From NCBI RefSeq assembly GCF_000024025.1, contig NC_013131.1, positions 1,116,001-1,180,000 of the forward strand: a DNA stretch of 64,000 bases, read 5' to 3'. The position numbers were made by a program, and so were the translations under genes. Source of the DNA: Catenulispora acidiphila DSM 44928. GTDB taxonomy: Bacteria; Actinomycetota; Actinomycetes; Streptomycetales; Catenulisporaceae. The notes beneath the pieces were generated by a model, which saw only the letters and a program-made list of their open reading frames with translations, was not told where the DNA came from and made no database searches. Of the stretch, positions 8,879 to 19,413 are shown piece by piece; within the stretch, counting starts at the first letter, position 1, and each line of letters begins with the position of its first letter.

Positions 8879-10342
8879 ATGCTGACGGCGCACTCGGTGG
8901 ACCAGGTCCGGCACGCAGAGGCCGCATTGATGGCGCGGCTGCCCGACGGCGAGCTGATGCAGCGCGCGGTCGCCGGGCTGACGGCGCAGTGCGTCGGACT
9001 GCTGGGCCGCGTCTACGGCGCGCGCGTGCTCGTGGTCGCCGGCAGCGGCGACAACGGCGGCGACGCGCTGTACGCCGCAGCGCGCCTGGCCCGGCGCGGC
9101 GCGAAGGTCGAGGCGGTACTCCTCGACGAGGCGCGCGCACACGCCGGAGGACTGGCGGCGCTCCGAGCCGCCGGCGGCCGCGTCAGCGCGGCGGGGGAGT
9201 GGCGCTTCAGCGGCGCGGACCTGGTACTGGACGGCGTCGTCGGCATCGGCGGACGCGGAGGTCTGCGGCCCGCTGCGGCAGCGGTGTTCGAGCAGATCGA
9301 GTCGGTCAAGAAGACCCGGCAGTCCACTCACGACAAGGCACCCCGCACCCCCCTCATCGTCGCCGTCGACCTCCCCAGCGGCATCGACGCCGACACCGGC
9401 GAGGTCGCCGGTCCCGCGGTCCACGCTGACGTCACCGTCACCTTCGGCACGTACAAGCCCGGCCTGCTCATCTCCCCGGGAGCCGAGCACGTCGGCGACC
9501 TCCGCTTCGTCGACATCGGCCTCGCACCGCACCTCGAAGGCGCGCCGGTCCTGGAAGCCCTGGAGCCCGCCGACGTCGAAGCCCTCCTCCCCACGCCCTC
9601 CGCCGAGAGCAACAAGTACCGCCGCGGCGTCGTCGGCATCGCCGCCGGCTCCCCCCGCTACCCGGGCGCCGCCGTCCTCGCGACCGGCGCGGCCCTGCGC
9701 AGCGGCGTCGGCGCGGTCCGCTTCGTCGGCGAATCCGAGGTCAGCGACGGCGTCCTGGCGCACTACCCCGAGGTGATGGTCGGCGAGGGACGCGTCCAAG
9801 CCTGGGTCGTCGGTCCCGGCATCGGCCCGGACAGCGCCGACCGCGTCGAGAAAGCGCTCACCGCCGAGGTCCCGGTCCTGGTCGACGCCGACGGCCTGGC
9901 CGCCCTGGCCCACCGCGATAAGCCCCTCGACCGCCCGCACCCGACCCTGCTCACCCCGCACTCCGGCGAAGCCGCACGCCTGCTCGGCGACCCCTGGAGC
10001 GTCGAACACATCGAAGCGCAGCGCCTGGCAGCAGTCCGCGAACTCGCCAACCGCTTCGGCTGCACCGTCCTGTTGAAGGGCTCGACCACCCTCATCGCCG
10101 CCCCGGAAACCACCACGGTCCGCGTCAACCGCACCGGAACCCCGACCCTGGCGACCGCCGGCTCCGGCGACGTCCTGTCCGGCCTCACCGGCGGCCTCCT
10201 CGCCACCGGTCTGCCCCCGCTCGACGCCGCCAGCCTCGCCGCCCACCTCCACGGCGAAGCAGCGCGCGACGTCCACCGCCGCCACCCCGGCCGCCAGCTC
10301 ATCGCCGGCGACCTGATCGAAGCCGTCAGGGCTTCCAGATGA
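8879..10342 (+). CDS. nnrD: Bifunctional NAD(P)H-hydrate repair enzyme (epimerase/dehydratase)
   Basis: This 487-residue two-domain enzyme repairs damaged NAD(P)H hydrates. The N-terminal YjeF-type epimerase (about residues 1-215; VVAGSGDNGGDALYAA, AVDLPSGIDADTG) interconverts the R and S hydrates. The C-terminal ribokinase-like dehydratase (about 225-487; KYRRGVVGIAAGSPRYPGAA, LVDADGLAAL, GSGD at 428-431) removes water using ADP. Length and domain order are standard. Its last codons overlap the left copy of the 18-nt repeat that bounds the mobile-element scar, so the element apparently joined exactly at its 3' end without damaging it. Confidence 0.96.
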   Translation: MLTAHSVDQVRHAEAALMARLPDGELMQRAVAGLTAQCVGLLGRVYGARVLVVAGSGDNGGDALYAAARLARRGAKVEAVLLDEARAHAGGLAALRAAGGRVSAAGEWRFSGADLVLDGVVGIGGRGGLRPAAAAVFEQIESVKKTRQSTHDKAPRTPLIVAVDLPSGIDADTGEVAGPAVHADVTVTFGTYKPGLLISPGAEHVGDLRFVDIGLAPHLEGAPVLEALEPADVEALLPTPSAESNKYRRGVVGIAAGSPRYPGAAVLATGAALRSGVGAVRFVGESEVSDGVLAHYPEVMVGEGRVQAWVVGPGIGPDSADRVEKALTAEVPVLVDADGLAALAHRDKPLDRPHPTLLTPHSGEAARLLGDPWSVEHIEAQRLAAVRELANRFGCTVLLKGSTTLIAAPETTTVRVNRTGTPTLATAGSGDVLSGLTGGLLATGLPPLDAASLAAHLHGEAARDVHRRHPGRQLIAGDLIEAVRASR

Positions 10343-10347
10343 ACAGC
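10330..10347 (+). repeat. 18-nt direct repeat, left copy (candidate att site)
   Basis: GGCTTCCAGATGAACAGC is identical to the copy at 13082-13099. It covers the last codons and TGA stop of nnrD. On the minus strand it reads LFIWKP and is followed by a stop, like the end of the GNAT gene. Confidence 0.75.
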
Positions 10348-10974
10348 GTTTTGCCGGTCGGACTGACTGCCAGCACGCTTGTTTGACGCCGTGTGGGTGA
10401 CGTGCTGTTGAGCGGTGGGTGATTGTCATCGTCGGTCATGATCGAGTGACGTTCCACCGCCCAGGGACGGCCTGGGGGAGGAGCGGGGGATATGTCGGAC
10501 GGGTTGGCTACGCTCTTTGGCGTGCGGTCAGCTTCCGGGAGTTCCAGCTCTGCAAGACGGTTGCATCCCTGAGTCTGCCTGGGGACGACCCGACTACGGC
10601 TCGGGGTTCAGCCGGCGCTCAGGCTTTGTTGATGGCCACAGGTGACCTGCCAGCGCTGACCGTACTTCAACCCCCTGCTTGCAAAGCCCTGATTATGCCT
10701 TCGTAGATCAATGATCTGAGCATGATAGCCGCTGACCTGCTCGTCATTGCGGTGGCGCCGTGAGTAAGCGCCAGCAACCGCGAGATCGATTCCGTACGGG
10801 CGCCGCAGCGGGCACGACGCCCCGGCCGGCGCGCAGAGAACCAGACTCGGACTTGACCTCGACAGGCAAACCCTAAAGCATCGATTACAACACCTTATAA
10901 CAACAAGGCATGAATACCTGACAGTGATTCAAGCCACGTGCTAACTTCCCAGCACGCACTTCGATAGCAGCCGC
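10348..10974. other. Non-coding stretch inside the element, nothing recognised
   Basis: These 627 bases hold no gene I can support. A 95-codon open frame at 10419-10706 has no recognisable motif, mixed codon use and no clear ribosome site. The sequence becomes noticeably AT-richer after about 10870, marking the approach to the cargo gene. Confidence 0.5.
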
Positions 10975-11670
10975 GTGATCGCACTTGGGGGGACCGTGGA
11001 CCCGGCGTTGGTGAGGGCAACTTGGGGCCTAGTGGCTGCAACAGCCCTTTTGTTTCTCGCAGCACTCATTCCAGTGGTAAGGGACATACGATTGTCGCGC
11101 GCCCATCGAGCCGGAACAATAGCTGCTATTGTTCCCGACATGAATATGCTCTGGAGTAGGGTTCAAGGTCTCACTGGAAGAATACAAAAGCTTGGTGCTT
11201 CAAACGAGAGTGACCTTAACAATCTGCTCGATGATATCGACAAACAGCTCAGGATGCTTGCCAAGATTATTGAAAAGAGCCATGACATGGATCTGGCATT
11301 TATCAACGAGCTCTACATCTTGCGGCATCTATTAACGCAGACACACCAAGCTCTGCATGCAGCCATTCACCTGGAAGAAGAGCGCAAGAAGGATCCTGGC
11401 TCCAGCGATGCGAGCGCTGATCTGATCCGACGATACGACAAAAAGATGCTAGAAGCACATCGCAATATAACCGCCTCCGCTATAACCCTGGACGCTGCCG
11501 AAAATCTCCTTCCCGACTGGTCTCGAACGATCAATGGGGAGCCCTTTTGGGATCGCTTTTCCCGCGTATCTGACGAAAGGGTCGGTGACGCAGCGGCCAA
11601 GCTCGCCGACCCAAAGCCGCACAAGGTGGAGCTCAAGCGCTCCAAAACGGCGGCTGGGCCTAGGGGCTAG
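10975..11670 (+). CDS. Membrane-anchored coiled-coil protein, lower-GC cargo gene
   Basis: I do not recognise this 231-residue protein. It starts with an N-terminal membrane helix at about residues 15-35 (TWGLVAATALLFLAALIPVV). A long, charged, helical cytoplasmic part follows with heptad-like stretches (LWSRVQGLTGRIQKLGAS, LDDIDKQLRMLAKIIEK) and ends in a basic tail. Its codon third positions are clearly less GC-rich than in its neighbours (AAG ATT ATT GAA AAG type runs), which points to transfer. It is the only intact gene in the element scar. GTG 10975 is the longest start; an internal GTG at 10996 is also possible. Confidence 0.6.
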   Translation: MIALGGTVDPALVRATWGLVAATALLFLAALIPVVRDIRLSRAHRAGTIAAIVPDMNMLWSRVQGLTGRIQKLGASNESDLNNLLDDIDKQLRMLAKIIEKSHDMDLAFINELYILRHLLTQTHQALHAAIHLEEERKKDPGSSDASADLIRRYDKKMLEAHRNITASAITLDAAENLLPDWSRTINGEPFWDRFSRVSDERVGDAAAKLADPKPHKVELKRSKTAAGPRG

Positions 11671-12049
11671 CTCTTCGACTAATCGCTGACTCCTACGGTT
11701 TCGATTTCGATCAAGGTCCGACCGTTCTTGTCCTACTGTCGGACCAAGATCAGCCATTTGCCCTAACCTCTGATTTAAGATCTTCCAGAACGGGCAGTGC
11801 GTCGCCCAACCGCCTCGTCTCGTGCGCCGATTTCACCTCCAACTCTGAAGGGCGACGACGCGGAGGTGGGGCAAACGCGGCTTGCGCACGATCGCACGGG
11901 CTGGGGGACAGTAAGGTAAGCACAGACTGGGGTGACCACGCTTCCCCGTTAATACGGAGGGGAAGGCGGTCGTACGAGTGGGACACGCCAACAGGTCCAG
12001 CGTCGACCGGTCAGACCAAGAGCGACCAAAAGCAGCCATCGCGCCGAGC
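11671..12049. other. Non-coding stretch between cargo gene and rep relic
   Basis: No gene is supported here. An inverted repeat GGTCCGAC/GTCGGACC (11715-11722 and 11738-11745, 15-nt loop) lies shortly after the cargo gene stop and could end its transcript, though no T-run follows. The minus-strand frames in this part have no recognisable content. Confidence 0.4.
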
Positions 12050-12835
12050 CGGCTGCCGCGCCCGGGACCGGCCGCCAGGCTGGCGGCGGCGCGGTAGCGC
12101 CGTTGATGACTCGGACGACTCGGAGGCGGCCGAGTGGGAAGAGACCATCACCGAGACAAATGCGGAGCTGGCGGCGACCGGCGTCCGCGGCCGACTCGGT
12201 GTCGAGGCTGCTGTCCGGCGCGTCCGGAGCACACGGCGTCGACAGGACGCCTCAGAGCTCCCTAAACGCCCGGTGAGTGCGCGGACTGTCGGCAAGATCT
12301 ACGAAGCGGCTGGCGGTAAGAAGTTCCGGCCGTCGATGTTCCTGACGCTCACGCTCGACAGCTACGGCAGGGTCACCAAGGATGGGACGCCCGTCGCGCT
12401 GGCGACATACGACTGCCAACGAGCTGCCCGCGACGCGATCCACTTCGCGCGGCTCGTCGATCGCTTCGTACAGAACCTCCGGCGCTTGTTCGGCTTCGAT
12501 GTGCAGTACTTCGCGGCAGTCGAATCGCAGCGCCGGTTAGCGGCCGCACCTGCACATGGCGATCCGCAGCACCATCTCCCGCGCCGAACTTCACGAAGTC
12601 ATCACCGCGACCTACCGCCAGGTCTGGTGGCCTTCGACCGACGAGCTGGCGTACGTCGACCAGCTGCCTGAGTGGCATGACGGCATCGGCGCTACATCGG
12701 CGCCGACACCGGCGAGATCCTGCCCGCCTGGGATCAGGCACTCGACGGGATCGGCCCAGACGACGAATCGCCGCATGTCGCCTGCTTCGGCAGGCAACTT
12801 GACGCGCAAGGCGTCTTGGCTGGCACGAAGGACGC
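12050..12835 (+). pseudogene. RepSA-type replication initiator, truncated and frameshifted
   Basis: Translated pieces in three successive frames line up with a replication initiator of actinomycete integrative elements. The blocks are VRSTRRRQDASELPKRPVS, FRPSMFLTLTLDSYGRV, HFARLVDRFVQNLRRLFGF and VQYFAAVESQRRLA. After a one-base gain near 12543 come PHLHMAIRSTISRAELHEVI and TYRQVWWPSTDELAYVDQL. After a second indel near 12690 come YIGADTGEILPAWDQALDG and CFGRQLDAQGVLAGTKDA. The N-terminus is missing and the C-terminus is replaced in frame by integrase sequence. The protein would have started rolling-circle replication of the excised element. It cannot be made intact now. Confidence 0.8.
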
Positions 12836-13028
12836 GGTGCTCCTGGACGCTGGCGAGAACACCAAGGCGCTCAGCGCCTACCTCGGTCACTCCGACCCCG
12901 GGTTCACCCTCCGGGTCTACACGCACCTCATGCCGACGAGCGAGTCTCGGACGCGCGGCGCGGTCGACGAGGCCTATCGGAACGCTGGCAGGTACCCAGA
13001 CGGCCCAGAGGCGGCCCAGACGGCTTAA
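12836..13028 (+). pseudogene. Tyrosine recombinase (integrase), C-terminal remnant
   Basis: The last about 64 codons read GENTKALSAYLGHSDPGFTL then RVYTHLMPTSESRTRGAVDE, the C-terminal catalytic part of a phage-type integrase. The second catalytic His (LGHS) and the nucleophilic Tyr (RVYTHL) are kept, but everything upstream including the catalytic Arg regions is gone. It is joined in frame to the rep relic at about 12825-12850, so the excisionase gene and most of int were lost in one deletion. Its stop is 53 bases from the right 18-nt repeat, as expected for int beside att. Confidence 0.8.
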
Positions 13029-13034
13029 CGGACG

Positions 13035-13065
13035 CCCCCGATCAGCTATCTAGGCTGGTCGGGGG
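13035..13065. terminator. Hairpin at the right edge of the element
   Basis: CCCCCGATCAGC (13035-13046) pairs with GCTGGTCGGGGG (13054-13065) with one T-G wobble and a 7-nt loop. It lies between the converging ends of the integrase relic and the GNAT gene and could end transcripts from either side. No strong T-run follows. Confidence 0.55.
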
Positions 13066-13077
13066 TAAGTCCTTCGC

Positions 13078-13881
13078 CTACGGCTTCCAGATGAACAGCA
13101 TCTCCCCGAGACTCCGGTACCCGATCGACGCGTACAACCGCTCCTGATCAGGCCCGGCAGGCGACAGCCACACGCAGTCCAGCCCCGCCACCTCCAGCAG
13201 ATGCCGCGACAGCGCCGCGGTCACCGCCGCCCCGGCGCCGCGCCGCCGGAACGCCGGGCGCGTCCCGATCCCGCCGATCTCGGTCGTCCCCGCGATCGCT
13301 GGTCCGCCGCTGCCGGCGGCCATCGGCACCCCCGCCGATGCGCTCCCTGCGGCGCAGCGCGCCAGCGAGGCGAACCGCCCCGCGTCCACCATGGCGCGCA
13401 TGCCCGCCAGGGCGTTCGCGCGTTCGGTGTCGTCTTGCGGTTTGTCAGGGCCCTCGAACGCCTCGTGCTGCGCCAAGGCCGCGCCGCTCAGTTCCTCGTC
13501 CGTCGCCGACGTGTCGAGTACCAGCACCTCGATGCCGTCCAGCTGCGCCGGTCCGACCAGCTCCTCGGCGGTCACCACCATGAACGGGAGCCGCTGCTGC
13601 ACCTCGAATCCGGCCGCCAGCAGCGCCTCCTCGACGCCCGGCGCCCCGCCCGGCGCGAACTCCAGGCGCGGCGTGCGCTCCCGCTTCGCGAAGGCGGCGA
13701 TCAGGGCCTCGATGTCCGCCGCCGTCACCGTCGCCCCGGCTTCCGGTACCGCGTAGTTCAGGAACGGATTGGCGTTGTTGTCATCCAATCCGATGTGGAA
13801 CGGGCCACACGCCTCGTTCGTCGCGCGGGCGCGCGCGTTGCCGTGCAGGTAGCCGTTGACCTTCGCTTCCAGCGATTCCAA
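13078..13881 (-). CDS. GNAT-family N-acetyltransferase
   Basis: The protein has 267 residues. The C-terminal half carries a GNAT acetyl-CoA fold with the motif A region IGTRPAFRRRGAGAAVTAAL and the terminal strand GYRSLGEMLF. The N-terminal half (about 1-110) is a second, less obvious domain containing LEFAPGGAPGVEEALLAAGFEVQQR, as in two-domain GNAT proteins. The substrate is unknown. It is divergent from alr. Its 3' end coincides with the right boundary of the integrative-element scar, so the last one or two codons and the stop may be element-derived. Confidence 0.88.
   Translation of the reverse strand: MESLEAKVNGYLHGNARARATNEACGPFHIGLDDNNANPFLNYAVPEAGATVTAADIEALIAAFAKRERTPRLEFAPGGAPGVEEALLAAGFEVQQRLPFMVVTAEELVGPAQLDGIEVLVLDTSATDEELSGAALAQHEAFEGPDKPQDDTERANALAGMRAMVDAGRFASLARCAAGSASAGVPMAAGSGGPAIAGTTEIGGIGTRPAFRRRGAGAAVTAALSRHLLEVAGLDCVWLSPAGPDQERLYASIGYRSLGEMLFIWKP
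13082..13099 (-). repeat. 18-nt direct repeat, right copy (candidate att site)
   Basis: This is identical to 10330-10347. It lies inside the 3' end of the GNAT gene and encodes its last residues (LFIWKP). The stop follows two bases further on, in sequence that may have been supplied by the element. Confidence 0.75.
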
Positions 13882-13986
13882 AATCGTGCATCCCCCACCG
13901 GTGAGCAGGGCCGTATGGGCCCGGACCGGGTCGGCGGCGGCCGGGTGCCACCGTCAAGACCGCGACGGCCTGGCAGACTACCGTCG

Positions 13987-15180
13987 ATGACAGACCTGAC
14001 CGCCACCGATTTTCCGCCCGGCGCCACGTTGCGTGCCGAGGCGCGGATCGACCTGGACGCGATCCGCTCCAACACCCGGCGATTAGGCCAGATCGTCGCC
14101 GAGACTGGTTCTAAGAGCGCCGCCGGGGTGATGGCGGTGGTGAAGGCGGACGCCTACGGCCACGGCGCCGTGCCGTGCGCGCGCGCCGCCAAGCAGGGCG
14201 GCGCCGCCTGGCTCGGCACCGCCTTGCCGGAGGAGGCGCTGCAGCTGCGCGCCGCCGGCCTGACCGGTCCGATCCTGGCCTGGCTGCACCCGGCCGGCGG
14301 GCCCTGGGACGAGCTGATCGTCCACGAGATCGACGTCACCGCCTACGCCCCCTGGGTCCTGGAGGAGATCACCGCCGCCGCGCAGCGCTGCGGTATCCAG
14401 GCGCGCGTGCAGCTCAAGGTCGACACCGGCCTCGGGCGCGGCGGCACCCAGCCGCACGACTGGCTGGAGCTGGTCGAGCTGGCCGCCAAGGCCGAGGCCG
14501 CCGGGCACATCCGGGTCACCGGCGTGTGGTCGCACTTCGCCTGCGCCGACGAGCCCGGCCACCCCTCCATCCGGGCCCAGCTGGACGTCTTCGCCCTGGC
14601 GCTGGCCGCCGCCGACCACGCGGGCCTGCGCCCCGAGGTCCGCCACATCGCCAACAGCCCGGCCGCCCTGAGCCTGCCCGAGGCGCACTTCGACCTGGTC
14701 CGCGCGGGCCTGGCGGTCTATGGCCTCTCGCCCCTGCCGGACACCACCCCCGCCGACTTCGGCCTGCGCCCGGCGATGACGCTGACGGCGCGCGTCGCGC
14801 TGGTCAAGAACGCCCCGGCCGAGCACGGCGTGTCCTACGGCCACATCCACCACACCGCCGGGCCCACGACCCTGGCGCTGGTCCCGCTCGGCTACGCCGA
14901 CGGCCTGCCCCGTAACTCCTCCAACGTCGGCGAGGTCCTGGTCGGCGGCGCGCGGCACCGGGTCGCCGGGCGCATGGCGATGGACCAGTTCGTCGTCGAT
15001 CTCGGCGACCCGGATGCCGTCCACGACGTGCACGTCGGCGACGAGGTAGTGATCTTCGGACCAGGCGACCGCGGCGAGCCGACGGCCGATGATTGGGCCC
15101 AGGCGACCGGGACATTGAATTACGAGATCGTCACGCGCATCGGTCCGCGTGTCCCGAGGGTCTACGTCGGGAACTCGTGA
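13987..15180 (+). CDS. alr: Alanine racemase
   Basis: This 397-residue PLP enzyme interconverts L- and D-alanine and supplies D-Ala for peptidoglycan. The PLP lysine is K53 in VMAVVKADAYGHG and the catalytic Tyr is Y284 in HGVSYGHIHH. The blocks GVWSHFACAD, RPAMTLTARVALVK and AGRMAMDQFVVDLGD are family-typical. I chose ATG 13987 because it gives the normal N-terminus (RAEARIDLDAIRSNTRRL); the open frame extends upstream only by chance. In Streptomyces it follows nnrD closely; here the mobile-element scar and GNAT gene separate them. Confidence 0.97.
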   Translation: MTDLTATDFPPGATLRAEARIDLDAIRSNTRRLGQIVAETGSKSAAGVMAVVKADAYGHGAVPCARAAKQGGAAWLGTALPEEALQLRAAGLTGPILAWLHPAGGPWDELIVHEIDVTAYAPWVLEEITAAAQRCGIQARVQLKVDTGLGRGGTQPHDWLELVELAAKAEAAGHIRVTGVWSHFACADEPGHPSIRAQLDVFALALAAADHAGLRPEVRHIANSPAALSLPEAHFDLVRAGLAVYGLSPLPDTTPADFGLRPAMTLTARVALVKNAPAEHGVSYGHIHHTAGPTTLALVPLGYADGLPRNSSNVGEVLVGGARHRVAGRMAMDQFVVDLGDPDAVHDVHVGDEVVIFGPGDRGEPTADDWAQATGTLNYEIVTRIGPRVPRVYVGNS

Positions 15181-15231
15181 CGTAGGGAACCGGCAGCCGG
15201 CACGGCACGGCCGCCGAGCGGAAGGGGCGTC

Positions 15232-16401
15232 ATGGCAGTCAGCACCGCGAAGAAGGCGGGCATCGCCGGGGCCGCGGTCGGCGTGATCGCCGCCGGGGCG
15301 GCCGCCGGGTTCGCCATCGAGCGCGCGACCATCGGCCGCGCGATCCGCCGCCTGGCCGAACCCCGCCGCGTGGCCGAGCCCTACGGCACGCTGCGCGGCA
15401 GGCCTTTGACGGTCCGCGCCGAGGACGGCGTCGGCCTCTACGTCGAGGTCGACGGCCCGGTGCTGTTCACCAGCGGCGCCGGCTGGGCCCGCCGCCGCTC
15501 GGCCGAACGCGCCGCCGCCGCCGGCCCGACCCTGGTCTTCTGCCACGGCTACGCCCTGCACCAGGACACCTGGCACTACCAGCGCGCGGAGTTCGCCCCG
15601 AACAACCGCTGCGTGTTCTGGGACCAGCGCGGCCACGGCCGCTCCGAGCGTGGCACCCCGTCCTCGCACACCATCGACCAGATCGGGCGCGACCTGTACA
15701 CCGTCCTGGAGGCGGTGTGCCCGGACGGCGACGTGGTCCTGATCGGGCACTCCATGGGCGGTATGACGATCATGGCGCTGGCCGCCGAGCACCCCGAGCT
15801 GTTCGGCGGCGCGGAGGGCGGCGAGCACGCGCGGGTGCGCGGCGTCGTGCTGTGCTCGACCACTGACGGGCACTGGGACGAGATGACGCTGGGCCTGCCG
15901 GCCCGCGCCGCGCAGCTGTTCCAGCGCACCGCCCCCGGCGTCTTCGCGCTCCTCGGGCGCGGCCACACCCTGGTGGACCGGACCCGCCGCGCCGGCACGG
16001 ACCTCGCGCAACTGCTGACCCGCCGCTACGCCTTCGCCTCCGACGTGCCGCCTGGCCTGGTCCGGTTCACCGACGAGATGCTGTCCAGCACGCCGATGGA
16101 CGTCATCGCCGACTTCTTCCCCACCTTCTCCGCGCACGAGAAGGTCTCCACGCTGGCCACGCTCGGCCAGGTGCCGGTGGAGATCATCGTCGGCGACCAC
16201 GACCTGCTCACCCCGGCGTTCCACAGCGAGCGGATGGCCGCGGCGATCGACGCCGTCTCCCCCGACGAGTCCGGCCGTGCCGGGCTGGAGATCGTCCCGG
16301 CCGGCGGACACGTCCTGCCGCTGGAGCACCCCGACGCCGTCGACAGCGCGATCCGCCGCGTCCTGGCCCGCGTGGAAAGTTCCGGCACATCAAGCCATTA
16401 G
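15232..16401 (+). CDS. Alpha/beta hydrolase, membrane-anchored N-terminus
   Basis: The protein has 389 residues. A hydrophobic N-terminal segment (about 8-26, AGIAGAAVGVIAAGAAAGFA) suggests a membrane anchor or signal. It is followed by an alpha/beta-hydrolase fold with an oxyanion-region HGY (CHGYALHQDTWHYQ), the nucleophile elbow GHSMGG (Ser174), a late Asp in VGDHDLLTP and His in AGGHVLPLEHP. The position between alr and the t6A genes is conserved in actinomycetes. The substrate is unknown. It starts 51 bases after alr and is probably co-transcribed with it. Confidence 0.9.
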   Translation: MAVSTAKKAGIAGAAVGVIAAGAAAGFAIERATIGRAIRRLAEPRRVAEPYGTLRGRPLTVRAEDGVGLYVEVDGPVLFTSGAGWARRRSAERAAAAGPTLVFCHGYALHQDTWHYQRAEFAPNNRCVFWDQRGHGRSERGTPSSHTIDQIGRDLYTVLEAVCPDGDVVLIGHSMGGMTIMALAAEHPELFGGAEGGEHARVRGVVLCSTTDGHWDEMTLGLPARAAQLFQRTAPGVFALLGRGHTLVDRTRRAGTDLAQLLTRRYAFASDVPPGLVRFTDEMLSSTPMDVIADFFPTFSAHEKVSTLATLGQVPVEIIVGDHDLLTPAFHSERMAAAIDAVSPDESGRAGLEIVPAGGHVLPLEHPDAVDSAIRRVLARVESSGTSSH

Positions 16402-16448
16402 GCCTAATCACGGTGCGGTTCCCGCTCTGACCGCACAATCTGGGAGCT

Positions 16449-17171
16449 GTGCAGACAACGGAGGCTCCCGGTGCGGCTGGGACTTCGGAGTTCGACGACG
16501 TCTGGGTGGTCATCCCCGTCTACAACGAGGGCTCGGTGATCGCCGAGGTCGTCGCGGGCGTGCTGCCGACGTTCCCGAACGTGGTGTGCGTGGACGACGG
16601 CTCGCGCGACGACTCCGCCGACCACATCGTCGCCACCGCCGCGCACCTGGTCAGCCATCCGGTGAACCTCGGCCAGGGCGCCGCGCTGCAGACCGGTCTG
16701 GAGTACGCCCTGCTGCAGGACGGCTCGGAGTACTTCGTCACCTTCGACGCCGACGGCCAGCACCGCGTGGAGGACGCCGCCGAGCTGGTACGCGCGGTCC
16801 GCGACGGCGGCGCCGACGTCGCCCTGGGCTCCCGCTTCCTAACCGGCACCGCCCACGTGCCCTGGCTCCGGCGCGCGATGCTGAAGACCGTCGCCGCGCT
16901 CAGCCCCGCGGCCCGCCGCCTGCAGCTCACCGACGCGCACAACGGCCTGCGCGTCCTGAACCGCGCCGCCGCCTCCCAGCTGAAGATCACCATGAACGGC
17001 ATGGCGCACGCCTCGGAGATCGTGGACTACCTGGCGCGCTCGGAGCTGGCGGTCACCGAGGTCCCGGTGACCGTGCTCTACACCGACTACTCCAAGGCCA
17101 AGGGCCAGTCCCTGATCAACGGCGTCAACATCCTGTTCGACCTCTCCCTGCGATCGCGGAGGACGCCATGA
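16449..17171 (+). CDS. Glycosyltransferase family 2 (DPM1/DPG synthase-like)
   Basis: This 240-residue GT-A enzyme probably transfers a sugar from a nucleotide donor to polyprenyl phosphate. The motifs are VVIPVYNEGSVIAEV, VCVDDGSRDDSAD, the DxD-containing FDADGQH and ALGSRFL. Such small family-2 enzymes paired with a DUF2304 protein are typical of envelope-glycan loci. It starts with GTG at 16449 and its stop overlaps the next start (ATGA at 17168-17171). It opens a coupled run of four genes up to 21287. Confidence 0.92.
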   Translation: MQTTEAPGAAGTSEFDDVWVVIPVYNEGSVIAEVVAGVLPTFPNVVCVDDGSRDDSADHIVATAAHLVSHPVNLGQGAALQTGLEYALLQDGSEYFVTFDADGQHRVEDAAELVRAVRDGGADVALGSRFLTGTAHVPWLRRAMLKTVAALSPAARRLQLTDAHNGLRVLNRAAASQLKITMNGMAHASEIVDYLARSELAVTEVPVTVLYTDYSKAKGQSLINGVNILFDLSLRSRRTP

Positions 17172-17538
17172 TCATCCAGGGCATCCTGCTCGTCATCGCG
17201 GCGGTCTTCCTGCTGCTGTTCATCCGGAACTGGTACTCGGTGCAGACCGTGGCCCTGAAACGACTGGCGTTCCTGGTCTTCATCGCCCTGATGGTGGTCG
17301 CGATCCTGCGCCCCAACTGGGTGAACTCCGTGGCCCACAAGGTCGGTGTGGGACGCGGCACCGACCTGGTGCTCTACGTGCTGGCCGTGGCGTTCGTCTT
17401 CGTCTCGGTGAACACCTACTTCCGGCTCAAGACGCAGGAGACGCGGTTCACCGAGCTGGCCCGGGCCATCGCGGTGCGGGACGCGACCGAGCTGAACGCG
17501 CGGCGGCTGGGGCGGCGTCCGGTGCGAGAGGGGCGGCG

Positions 17539-17542
<4 letters not shown>
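17168..17542 (+). CDS. DUF2304 small membrane protein
   Basis: This 124-residue protein has three transmembrane helices (about 2-22, 31-47, 61-80) and a cytoplasmic, basic helical tail (RFTELARAIAVRDATELNAR). This is the DUF2304 layout, a small partner almost always found beside a family-2 polyprenyl-phosphate glycosyltransferase. It overlaps both neighbours by four bases (ATGA), so translation of the three genes is coupled. It may anchor or assist the transferase at the membrane; this is inference from context. Confidence 0.88.

Positions 17543-19409
<1,867 letters not shown>

Positions 19410-19413
<4 letters not shown>

Larger units (their letters stand above)
10330..13099. mobile_element. 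Remnant of an actinomycete integrative element (AICE-like)
   Basis: The segment is bounded by an exact 18-nt direct repeat at 10330-10347 and 13082-13099. It contains a lower-GC cargo gene (10975-11670) and a RepSA-type replication initiator relic joined in frame to an integrase C-terminus whose stop lies about 50 bases from the right repeat. A rep-then-int order with int next to the attachment site is the usual AICE layout, seen for instance in pSAM2. The right repeat is the 3' end of the GNAT gene, so I infer insertion into that 3' end followed by deletion of rep-to-int and the transfer genes. tRNA genes are the more usual AICE target, and none is seen here. Confidence 0.7.

Noticed and set aside
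10419-10706. 95-codon plus-strand open frame after nnrD
   Set aside because: No ribosome site, no motif and ordinary noise composition inside a mobile-element scar.
13201-13986. N-terminal extension of alr by about 260 codons
   Set aside because: The family N-terminus starts at 13987, and the extension is antisense to the GNAT gene.
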